64,000 nt of DNA from Emergencia timonensis (lineage in GTDB: Bacteria; Bacillota; Clostridia; Peptostreptococcales; Anaerovoracaceae). Below the pieces are notes generated by a model. That model did no database searches, had not been told where the DNA came from, and saw only the letters and a list, made by a program, of their open reading frames with translations. Below, piece after piece: positions 8,277 to 15,117 of the stretch (positions are counted from its first letter, which is position 1; every line of letters begins with the position of its first letter). A program made the position numbers and the translations under genes. Where the stretch lies: positions 1,240,001 to 1,304,000 of the forward strand of contig NZ_FLKM01000008.1 in NCBI RefSeq assembly GCF_900086585.1. The letters run 5' to 3'.

Positions 8277-8572
8277 TGGGAAATTCGGTATGAGAATTGC
8301 CCTTCTATATAACAGCAGGGACGATCAAGAGTCTGACGGGGAAAACTGCGAAATGGAATAAGAAGACAAAGACGATTTCTGTCAGTGATACAGTAAAAAA
8401 TGGTCATAAAATCACATATCTTATAAAAGTTAAATAAAATTTAAAATAGAAATGCCGATGATTGCTTAAATACTAAGCTTATAAGTAATAACATAGGTTT
8501 TGAGAGTTTAGTTTAACACTTACCAAAGAGCTTTGATATGACGCAATGATTAAAAAGACATATTAAATATAA

Positions 8573-8629
8573 AGAGCGTAGATTATATGTAATTCACTTA
8601 TTAGTGATAATTAACCTACGCTTTTTTTC
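8573..8629 (+). terminator. Long hairpin terminator
   Basis: AGCGTAG (8575-8581) pairs with CTACGCT (8616-8622), followed by a seven-T run; an inner CACT-TATT-AGTG stem extends it. No intact gene lies just upstream, so it may have served a lost gene. Confidence 0.55.
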
Positions 8630-8730
8630 ATTGAATTTATAACCGACACCCCAGACGGTCAGTAAATATTGCCCATTGTCTGGCAAAAGAGGAAATACAA
8701 CAGGTCAAATTCTTTTGCTGTCAGATTTCG
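8628..8730 (-). pseudogene. Relic of an OmpR/VanR-type response regulator
   Basis: Read on the minus strand, two fragments of the winged-helix effector domain survive in different frames: LTAKEFDLLYFL (about 8725-8690) and LLTVWGVGYKFN (about 8665-8630). The recognition-helix region between them is deleted and no receiver domain remains. This is a decayed two-component regulator gene. The rest of the 8.28-8.95 kb gap holds nothing I can identify. Confidence 0.6.
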
Positions 8731-8953
8731 TTTTCACTTTTATCGCTGATAAAGGTTCTTGAAAAGGGGCGATCTGAAATCCATTTACTTACTGCTTAAT
8801 GAAAGTTGGAGAACTAGAGAGCCTAGAAGATCACTATTCAACTGTTTGTTGAAAGATAGTATCCTCGTTATCTGAAAATTTAACAATCGCATTTTCCCAT
8901 AAACTCAACCACCTGCAGCCATATTCATAACACCTTCAAAGAATTAAAATCAG

Positions 8954-10150
8954 TTAAGAATACTTTTGTTTTGAAGTAAATATTAATTCCTTGATAAATC
9001 TATCGCTTTCATTTATCCAAGGGCTATGACCAGAATTTTCAAACCATACAATTTCTTTATGAGGCGCTTCTAAAACATTCAAATAATCTTCTACTAAGGG
9101 AGTAGGTGCATTGATATCATGCCTGCCAAGAAAAAAATAAATCGGTACATTGATTTTTGAATAATCTGTGCGTAAATCAATATCATATAATTGCGGATAT
9201 ACATGATTAAATGTAGTGACAATACCTCGTAAATAATTAATTTTATCAATTATACTATATTCAGATGAAAATATATCACGAAAGGTATTATAGCCCCTAT
9301 TTTGAATTTTGGGATTGCTACTCATATATGAAGATAAATAGTTTAAATATTCAGCACTTTTCCATGTAACATCAGAACCATAATATGGAGGACGACCGTT
9401 TTCTTTTAGTTTTTTAATTTTATCTTTATCACCTTTTTCTGTGGCAATTTCAATCGCCTTGTCATAGTCTAAGTTTTCTGTTTCTATAAAATCAACCATT
9501 TGTCCTGTTCCAATTATGGCATGATAATAGTCTGGTGATTTTGACGCAAGAAATATTGCAAGCGTACTTCCCCAAGATTCGCCTACAAGATATATCTTTT
9601 CTTGCTTAAATTGGTTACGAAGGTACTCTGTTAAAGCTAATCCATCTTCAATATAGGTATTCACAGTCAAGTTTTCGTTTCCGACAGAATATGATTTACC
9701 AGAACCGGGCTGGTCCCATACTACGACTACAAAATGCTTCTCCAATTCTGAAAGTTCATGCCTAACTGCCGCCATTTGCGAACCACCTGGACCACCTGCC
9801 AAAAAAAGAAGAACTGGATTTTTTTTGTTTTGTCCACGAATACTGATCCACTCGCTTCTGGTGTTTAAATCAACACTTTCTAATTTAGCGATACTATTTT
9901 CCATTACTTTTCCATTTTCATCTTTGATTTTGGGTGTACTTACTGTGATTTGACTATATAGCATAAGACCTCCCATTAATATAATTGTAACGATCAATAG
10001 AATAGAGTTCCTTTTCAATCGTACTTGATTTTTTGAAGATGAAACTTTTTTTCGCTTCTTTAATGACCAACTAATTCCCAAAATAATCTCTGCCACCATG
10101 AGGACAAACATACTGATTAACAACACTATAAAGATTATTACTTCTACCAT
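8954..10150 (-). CDS. Membrane-anchored alpha/beta hydrolase, proline iminopeptidase-like (S33)
   Basis: 398 residues. Two hydrophobic segments lie near the N-terminus (about 3-26 and 48-68), followed by the hydrolase fold. The oxyanion motif is LFLAGGPGGS, WDQPGSGKSY follows, the nucleophile elbow is GESWGS, the acid lies in FLGRHDINAP, and the catalytic His is in SGHSPW. In this family the enzyme removes N-terminal Pro or hydrolyses related amides or esters; the real substrate is unknown. ATG 10150 follows AAAGGAGCG; the longer frame to 10225 lacks a ribosome-binding site. It is divergent from a TetR gene whose presumed operators overlap its promoter. It is AT-rich relative to neighbours, suggesting transfer. 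Confidence 0.85.
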   Translation of the reverse strand: MVEVIIFIVLLISMFVLMVAEIILGISWSLKKRKKVSSSKNQVRLKRNSILLIVTIILMGGLMLYSQITVSTPKIKDENGKVMENSIAKLESVDLNTRSEWISIRGQNKKNPVLLFLAGGPGGSQMAAVRHELSELEKHFVVVVWDQPGSGKSYSVGNENLTVNTYIEDGLALTEYLRNQFKQEKIYLVGESWGSTLAIFLASKSPDYYHAIIGTGQMVDFIETENLDYDKAIEIATEKGDKDKIKKLKENGRPPYYGSDVTWKSAEYLNYLSSYMSSNPKIQNRGYNTFRDIFSSEYSIIDKINYLRGIVTTFNHVYPQLYDIDLRTDYSKINVPIYFFLGRHDINAPTPLVEDYLNVLEAPHKEIVWFENSGHSPWINESDRFIKELIFTSKQKYS

Positions 10151-10171
10151 TTTTACGCTCCTTTGATATTT

Positions 10172-10219
10172 TTGACCGATGTTCAACATTATCATAACAC
10201 AAACTTGACCGCTGTTCAA
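10172..10219. promoter_or_regulatory. Paired TetR operators over divergent promoters
   Basis: Two near-identical imperfect palindromes, TTGACCGATGTTCAA (10172-10186) and TTGACCGCTGTTCAA (10205-10219), lie 33 bp apart. On the minus strand the second gives TTGAAC, and 17 bp later TATGAT, a good promoter for the hydrolase. TATAAT near 10235 may serve the regulator. A TetR dimer here would repress both genes. Confidence 0.7.
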
Positions 10220-10263
10220 GTACATTAAGTTATGCTATAATGATTACAAAAGGTGGTGATTTT

Positions 10264-10851
10264 ATGGAAAAGAAGGACTTAATATTAGATTCTATGCTGG
10301 AATTACTAGCGGAAAAAAAGGGAGAAAGCTGTTCTGTCAGTGAAATAGCAAAAAAAGCGGGAATAGCAAAGGGAGGAATGTACTATTATTTCAAGTCTAA
10401 AGAAGAAGTTTTTGACGCTTTAGTAGAACGGACTTATCAAAATATCATTGATGATTGTCAAAATATTGCCTCGTCTAGTGGAGAAAATGCTATTGAAAAA
10501 TTAAAACACTTATATATTCATTACCGAAGTTCTATCATATCTTCTGATTTAGATGCATATCTCCATAAACCACAGAATGCTGGTATACACCAAAAATCTT
10601 TGGCTAAAATTCTAACCAGTCTTTCACCAATCGTTGCACAGATTATAGAGCAAGGGAATGAAGAAAAAGTATTTCATTGTACTTATCCACTGGAATTAAG
10701 TGAAACGATTATTTCTGTTTTTTGCTTTCTTTTAGACCCAGGTATTTTTAACTGGACACCAAAACAAATAGAGAGAAAGCTAACTGTTATCGTTTCTATG
10801 TTTGAATGTGAGTTGGGTGTTACTAAAGGTTGTATTGATTTTTTTATTTAA
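10264..10851 (+). CDS. TetR-family transcriptional regulator
   Basis: 195 residues. The N-terminal HTH is typical: SVSEIAKKAGIAKGGMYYYF at about residues 30-50, preceded by ILDSMLELLAEKKG. The C-terminal ligand domain is unassigned. ATG 10264 follows AAAGGTGGTG; the frame from 10240 only adds residues lying over the promoter. Divergent placement and the matched palindromes point to control of the hydrolase and itself. Like the hydrolase, it is AT-rich compared with the flanking lysC and kinase genes. Confidence 0.88.
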   Translation: MEKKDLILDSMLELLAEKKGESCSVSEIAKKAGIAKGGMYYYFKSKEEVFDALVERTYQNIIDDCQNIASSSGENAIEKLKHLYIHYRSSIISSDLDAYLHKPQNAGIHQKSLAKILTSLSPIVAQIIEQGNEEKVFHCTYPLELSETIISVFCFLLDPGIFNWTPKQIERKLTVIVSMFECELGVTKGCIDFFI

Positions 10852-10860
10852 TTAAAAATT

Positions 10861-10893
10861 GGATTCTGCCAGAAATAGGGCAGAGCCCTTTTT
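10861..10893 (+). terminator. Terminator after the TetR gene
   Basis: TCTGCC pairs with GGCAGA with flanking GG/CC pairs, followed by CTTTTTC. Confidence 0.6.
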
Positions 10894-10955
10894 CGTTTGT
10901 AAAAGGAGGTGTATCGTGTTAGAATAAAGTGAATAAATGAAGTGTGGTGTTCGTA

Positions 10956-13781
10956 ATGAATCAATTTTTAAGAATGAGAAGACTAATCGCTATTTCAGTA
11001 GTATTAGTTGTTTTTTGCGTGTCTTTCGTATACTGCGTTTACCCAGTCTTTGCGGAGGAGGGGCCTAAACAAAAGGTAATCAAAGTGGGCTGTGTAGATA
11101 TCGAACAATTTCTTATGATGGACAAAAATGGCAACGTTCACGGATATGGAGAAGAATATCTTTCTGCAATCAGCAAATATACAGGCTGGCAATACGAGTA
11201 CGTTGAAGGAAGCTGGAAACAATGCTTGAAGTGGCTGGAGCAAGGCAAGATTGACCTGCTGTTTCCTGCAGAATATACCGAGGAGCGGTCGGAATCATTT
11301 TTGTTCAGCGATACACAGTGCTGCATCGATTTTGTCGCATTGCTGACAAGGCAAGATAATCAGAACTTATATTATGGTGATTTTGACAATTACGACGGTA
11401 TTAAAGTCGGAATGATTACCGAAAGCCATCTGAATAAGATATTTAAAGAAACGGCGAAGGCGAAGGGATTTTCCTATGAGCCTGTTTATTTTGAACGCAT
11501 GGTCGATTTGCAGGCAGCGCTGAAAAATAAAAAAATCGATGCCATCGTCAACGGCAATCTGTCTATCCAAGAGGGACAGAAACTGCTGCTTCGCACCAAA
11601 TCTGTTCCGGCCTATTTCATAACTTCAAAGGAAAATCAGAATTTGATGGAGCAGCTGAATCACGCTTTAGAGAAAATGGATATAGAAAATCCGTATTATG
11701 TTTCTAATCTGACGGAAAAATATTATGGAGATTTTTCCAAGCATGCCAAAGGCTTGACAAGGGAAGAGGCGGAGTTTGCCTCGGCCAGTGAGCCGATCAA
11801 AGTTGCTGTCGCGCCGGACACCTATCCTTACCAATGGTACGATAAGGAAGAAAAGAAGTATAAGGGCGTCGACCTGGATGTACTGAACAGTGTTGCAGAA
11901 AATACAGGCCTAGAATTTGAATATGTAGAGACCAGCGATCGGCAGGAGTCCTGGACATTTTTAAAAGAGGGAAAAGTCGATATGATTGCCGGTATCTACA
12001 GTGATAATACATTGGAGCGCAAGTATCGATTAACTTTATCTGACAGCTATGCTGACAAGATGAATACAGCAGTGACGCGGCAGGGAAACGTCGTCTATCC
12101 GACGGATAAACTAAAAGTGGTTATTCCTGAATCTTTTAAAGGATTGAGATCTTTTATAGAAAACAACTATCCTGAGTGGACCATTGTGACGGCAGTCAAT
12201 GAGGAAGCTTGCCTGAGTATGGTGAGGGGCGGGAAGGCAGATATCACCTTTATCGATTCTTTGAAGATTCACTCAGATGTCAATTACCAATCAGCAAACG
12301 GCGTGGACCTAGTGTCTTCTATTACGATAAGTGTCCCGATCTATATAGGCATCTCCGATGGACAGTCACCTCTTTTGAGGTCTTTAATTGACAAAGGCAT
12401 TTCGATGATGAACGCGGGCGATGTGGAGGATTATAAAATTTTTAACTCCATCAAACGGAACCAGTATTCACTGTCAGCATTGATTAGGACCAATCCCTTT
12501 ACGGCATTAGCAGTCTCCCTTGCTTTGATGACGCTGATTTTCTTAGCAATTTTCTTGACGTATAAGAATCGTCAGAGGGCGGCCTACGCCAAACTCTTAG
12601 AATCTAACAACCGTCAGCTTCATGAAGCAAATAATGCGAAATCAGAATTTCTCCAGCGAGTCAGCCACGATATGCGTACGCCGATGAATGGTATCATGGG
12701 CTTGACCACATTGACTCTGGAGAAAGACGATGTCAAGGGGGAAATCAGGGAAAACCTTGAGCAAATCAATAACTCCAGCGTGTATCTGCTGAACTTGATT
12801 AACGATACATTAGACATGAGCAGAATCGAAGAGAAGAAAATGAGTCTGCAGACAGAACCGCTGCTGCTGCAATCTGTAATTGATGCAGTGGACAGTCAGA
12901 TTAGGATTATGGCCAAGTCAAAGAAGCTGGATTTTATCTGCTGCACTGAAATGGCGAATGAAGTTCTATACGGAGATAAGATTCGCATTAAACAGATTTT
13001 GATCAATCTGTTGTCCAACGCTGTAAAATTTACACCGGCAGGCGGTAAAGTGGAATTGTCTGTAAAAGGCTGCAGGCGCAGTGAAACGGAGCTAGAAGCA
13101 GAGTTTCTCGTAACAGATACGGGTATCGGTATCAGTGAAGCGTTTCTGTCAAAGATATTTGACCCTTTTGAACAGGAATACGGCAATATTGTTGACAAGA
13201 TAGGCGGCACAGGCCTGGGCATGTCCATCGTCAAGAACTTAGTTGACATGATGGACGGCACGATTGACATCAAAAGCGAGAAGGGCAGGGGAACCAGAAT
13301 TTCCGTAACGCTCCCATTTCGAATTGCAGAACAGACAGTTTCAGAGACTGTGCCACCTTCTCATAACAGAGAGGCTGATTTTAATCAGTTAAAAGATAAA
13401 AGAATTTTGCTGTGTGAAGACCATAAAATTAACCGTGAGATCGCGTGTAAGATTTTGGAGAATGTGGGCTGCAGAGTTGACACTGCCGCCGATGGAAAAC
13501 TTTGTCTCGAGAGGTTTGCAGGTTCAGAAGAATTTTTCTATGACTGCATCTTGATGGATATCAGAATGCCTGTCATGGATGGCCTGACCGCTGCGAGGGA
13601 AATCAGAAGACTCCATCGCAGTGATGCGAAGAAGGTGACGATCATCGCCATGACGGCCAACGCCTTTGACGAGGATGTAAAGAAGTCGCTGGATGCAGGG
13701 ATGAACGCGCATATCAGCAAACCCATTGACAGAGAGATGTTATACAAGGCGATTTTAAAAGATTATTACAGCGGAGAATAA
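10956..13781 (+). CDS. Hybrid sensor histidine kinase with two extracellular solute-binding domains (EvgS/BvgS-like)
   Basis: 941 residues. After a signal/TM segment (about 8-32) come two SBP_bac_3-like Venus-flytrap domains (about 38-260 and 275-505), which bind small ligands outside the cell. A TM helix follows (about 517-540), then HisKA with the phospho-acceptor in FLQRVSHDMRTPMNGIMG. The HATPase has its N box in LINLLSNAVKF and the G boxes DTGIGI and GGTGLGMSIV. A C-terminal receiver has its Asp in ILMDIRMPVMDG and a late KP motif (ISKPID). No HPt domain follows the receiver. The start is uncertain: ATG 10956 lacks a clear ribosome-binding site and GTG 10944 is possible. No response regulator lies next to it. 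Confidence 0.9.
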   Translation: MNQFLRMRRLIAISVVLVVFCVSFVYCVYPVFAEEGPKQKVIKVGCVDIEQFLMMDKNGNVHGYGEEYLSAISKYTGWQYEYVEGSWKQCLKWLEQGKIDLLFPAEYTEERSESFLFSDTQCCIDFVALLTRQDNQNLYYGDFDNYDGIKVGMITESHLNKIFKETAKAKGFSYEPVYFERMVDLQAALKNKKIDAIVNGNLSIQEGQKLLLRTKSVPAYFITSKENQNLMEQLNHALEKMDIENPYYVSNLTEKYYGDFSKHAKGLTREEAEFASASEPIKVAVAPDTYPYQWYDKEEKKYKGVDLDVLNSVAENTGLEFEYVETSDRQESWTFLKEGKVDMIAGIYSDNTLERKYRLTLSDSYADKMNTAVTRQGNVVYPTDKLKVVIPESFKGLRSFIENNYPEWTIVTAVNEEACLSMVRGGKADITFIDSLKIHSDVNYQSANGVDLVSSITISVPIYIGISDGQSPLLRSLIDKGISMMNAGDVEDYKIFNSIKRNQYSLSALIRTNPFTALAVSLALMTLIFLAIFLTYKNRQRAAYAKLLESNNRQLHEANNAKSEFLQRVSHDMRTPMNGIMGLTTLTLEKDDVKGEIRENLEQINNSSVYLLNLINDTLDMSRIEEKKMSLQTEPLLLQSVIDAVDSQIRIMAKSKKLDFICCTEMANEVLYGDKIRIKQILINLLSNAVKFTPAGGKVELSVKGCRRSETELEAEFLVTDTGIGISEAFLSKIFDPFEQEYGNIVDKIGGTGLGMSIVKNLVDMMDGTIDIKSEKGRGTRISVTLPFRIAEQTVSETVPPSHNREADFNQLKDKRILLCEDHKINREIACKILENVGCRVDTAADGKLCLERFAGSEEFFYDCILMDIRMPVMDGLTAAREIRRLHRSDAKKVTIIAMTANAFDEDVKKSLDAGMNAHISKPIDREMLYKAILKDYYSGE

Positions 13782-13804
13782 AAGTCCTTTCTGTAATGAA
13801 AAAG

Positions 13805-13850
13805 AGGCTGCCGCATGAACGAAATATGACCGTTCATGCGGCAGTTTTCT
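13805..13850 (+). terminator. Terminator after the hybrid kinase
   Basis: CTGCCGCATGAAC (13808-13820) pairs with GTTCATGCGGCAG (13832-13844), then TTTTCT. Confidence 0.85.
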
Positions 13851-13869
13851 GCATGTAGAAACTTCTTTA

Positions 13870-14076
13870 TTAAAAGTAAAATAACTCTTCGAATTTTTTA
13901 TCCAAGGCAATACAGAGCACCAACGCTAACTTAGCTGTAGGATTAAACTGACCCGTTTCGATGGAACTGATCGTATTTCGCGATACACCTATCATTTCGG
14001 CAAGCTGGTTTTGTGATAACCGTTTTTCTGCCCGCGCTTCTTTTAAGCGATTCTTCAGTATTAATCTATCGTCCAT
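13870..14076 (-). CDS. Small XRE-family regulator
   Basis: 68 residues, almost all helix-turn-helix: LKEARAEKRLSQNQLAEMIG then SRNTISSIETGQFNPTAKLA, ending DKKFEELFYF. ATG 14076 follows GGTGAG and overlaps the 3' end of the upstream membrane-protein gene, so the two are translated together. This small Cro-like type often sits beside a short membrane protein and regulates that pair. The direct repeats upstream of the operon are its probable target. Confidence 0.85.
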   Translation of the reverse strand: MDDRLILKNRLKEARAEKRLSQNQLAEMIGVSRNTISSIETGQFNPTAKLALVLCIALDKKFEELFYF

Positions 14077-14080
14077 AAGC

Positions 14081-14389
14081 TCACCAGGTTGCAATGATAT
14101 AACCGGCAAAATAAAGAATTGCAGCCATGATGCCGAAGATTGCCGAAACTAATTGCAGAGTATTATGGGTTACGCGGTATTTTCCAAGCCATGAAAAGCC
14201 AAAATATGTCCAGAAGAGGATGAAGGCGACTTCATTCTGCAATCCCTTGAACATGTTATATACGATAACGATAATATAGACGGCGAACATGCCCAGTTCG
14301 CCAATACGGCGGGCTCTGCTTTCTGCATATTCAACCCCTTCGTCTTTTTTCTCATTGCGGCTCCTCGAGAGAATTTCTTCCTTATTCAT
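14081..14389 (-). CDS. Small membrane protein, DUF6442-like
   Basis: 102 residues. An N-terminal charged stretch (MNKEEILSRSRNEKKDEGVE) precedes three hydrophobic segments (GELGMFAVYIIVIVYNMF, EVAFILFWTYFGFSWLG and VSAIFGIMAAILYFAGYII). The charged opening and position beside a 68-aa XRE regulator match DUF6442-type pairs. The biochemical role is unknown. I choose ATG 14389 since AAAGGAGGAA lies just upstream; the longer frame to 14428 runs into the promoter. Confidence 0.75.
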   Translation of the reverse strand: MNKEEILSRSRNEKKDEGVEYAESRARRIGELGMFAVYIIVIVYNMFKGLQNEVAFILFWTYFGFSWLGKYRVTHNTLQLVSAIFGIMAAILYFAGYIIATW

Positions 14390-14404
14390 TGTTCTTCCTC
14401 CTTT

Positions 14405-14454
14405 GCCAAGTTTACTTGTCAATATCATGATAGCATGCCAAGTTTACTTGTCAA
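14405..14454 (-). promoter_or_regulatory. Promoter with duplicated operator for the XRE/membrane-protein operon
   Basis: The 18-mer TTGACAAGTAAACTTGGC (minus strand) occurs twice without a mismatch, at 14437-14454 and 14405-14422. Its core CAAGT-AA-ACTTG is palindromic. The upstream copy supplies the -35 TTGACA with TATCAT 16 bp later; the second copy lies over the start region. This arrangement suits autorepression. Confidence 0.75.
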
Positions 14455-14496
14455 GACTTTGATGTGTTTTTTCTGCAAAAAAGTACAATCACCCTA

Positions 14497-14558
14497 TTGA
14501 CATTGACCTTTCGTGGTGCTAAAATAGTGCAATACTGATAATAATTAACGTTGTTAAT
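14497..14558 (+). promoter_or_regulatory. Promoter and likely MarR operator
   Basis: TTGACA (14497-14502), a 17-bp spacer, then TAAAAT (14520-14525). Just downstream lies the palindrome ATTAAC-GTT-GTTAAT (14544-14558), a plausible MarR site in the leader of the exporter operon. Confidence 0.65.
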
Positions 14559-14628
14559 AATTAAATGCGATAAAAATTAACGAATTGTATGAATTGACAG
14601 ATAAAACTGTTTTCGAAAGGAGAACGAG

Positions 14629-15117
14629 GTGAAAGAAGAACAAAAGGAATTTTTTGATATCATGACTTCCTTTAGGAAATTGAATATATCCACAATGCTG
14701 CCGGACATCAATCATGGGGATTTTGGCATTCTCAAGATGATCGATTACTGCAGTGAACGCAGCAGGGGCAAGAGCGTAAAGGTATCCACCGTGGTCAGGT
14801 GCAAGAACGTACCAGCGCCGGCAGTTTCCAGAAGCCTTCGCTCTTTGGAACAGAAGGGATACATTATCAGATCTGTTGACAGGAACGACCGCCGCAACAC
14901 CTATGTGGAAGTGACAGATGAAGGCTATGCGGTGCTTCGTGAGACAGACGCAATCATGAACGATTTTGCAGATGCGGTCTTCGGGCGGATGGGTGATGAG
15001 AATATGAAGAAACTCAACTCTTTTTTGAGAGAATTTCTCGATACCGCTGAAAAGGAGGTCGCACTTCGCAGATATAAGGGCAAGAAGGGAGAGACAGAGA
15101 ATGAAGAGAATATTTAA
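14629..15117 (+). CDS. MarR-family transcriptional regulator
   Basis: 162 residues starting at GTG 14629 after AAAGGAG. The winged-helix core is VKVSTVVRCKNVPAPAVSRS then LRSLEQKGYIIRSVDRNDRR, with the DR-x-DRR wing typical of MarR. It is the first gene of a three-gene operon and overlaps the ABC exporter gene by 17 bases. MarR proteins in this position usually repress the exporter until a toxic ligand binds. Confidence 0.9.
   Translation: MKEEQKEFFDIMTSFRKLNISTMLPDINHGDFGILKMIDYCSERSRGKSVKVSTVVRCKNVPAPAVSRSLRSLEQKGYIIRSVDRNDRRNTYVEVTDEGYAVLRETDAIMNDFADAVFGRMGDENMKKLNSFLREFLDTAEKEVALRRYKGKKGETENEENI

Noticed and set aside
8164..8361. 65-residue plus-strand frame overlapping the lysC end
   Set aside because: It overlaps lysC out of frame, runs through the lysC terminator and has no family resemblance.
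8362..8440. Short frame resembling a piece of an Ig-like surface protein (SVSDTVKNGHKITYLIKVK)
   Set aside because: No start or ribosome-binding site and too short for a family call; could be a relic but not supported enough.
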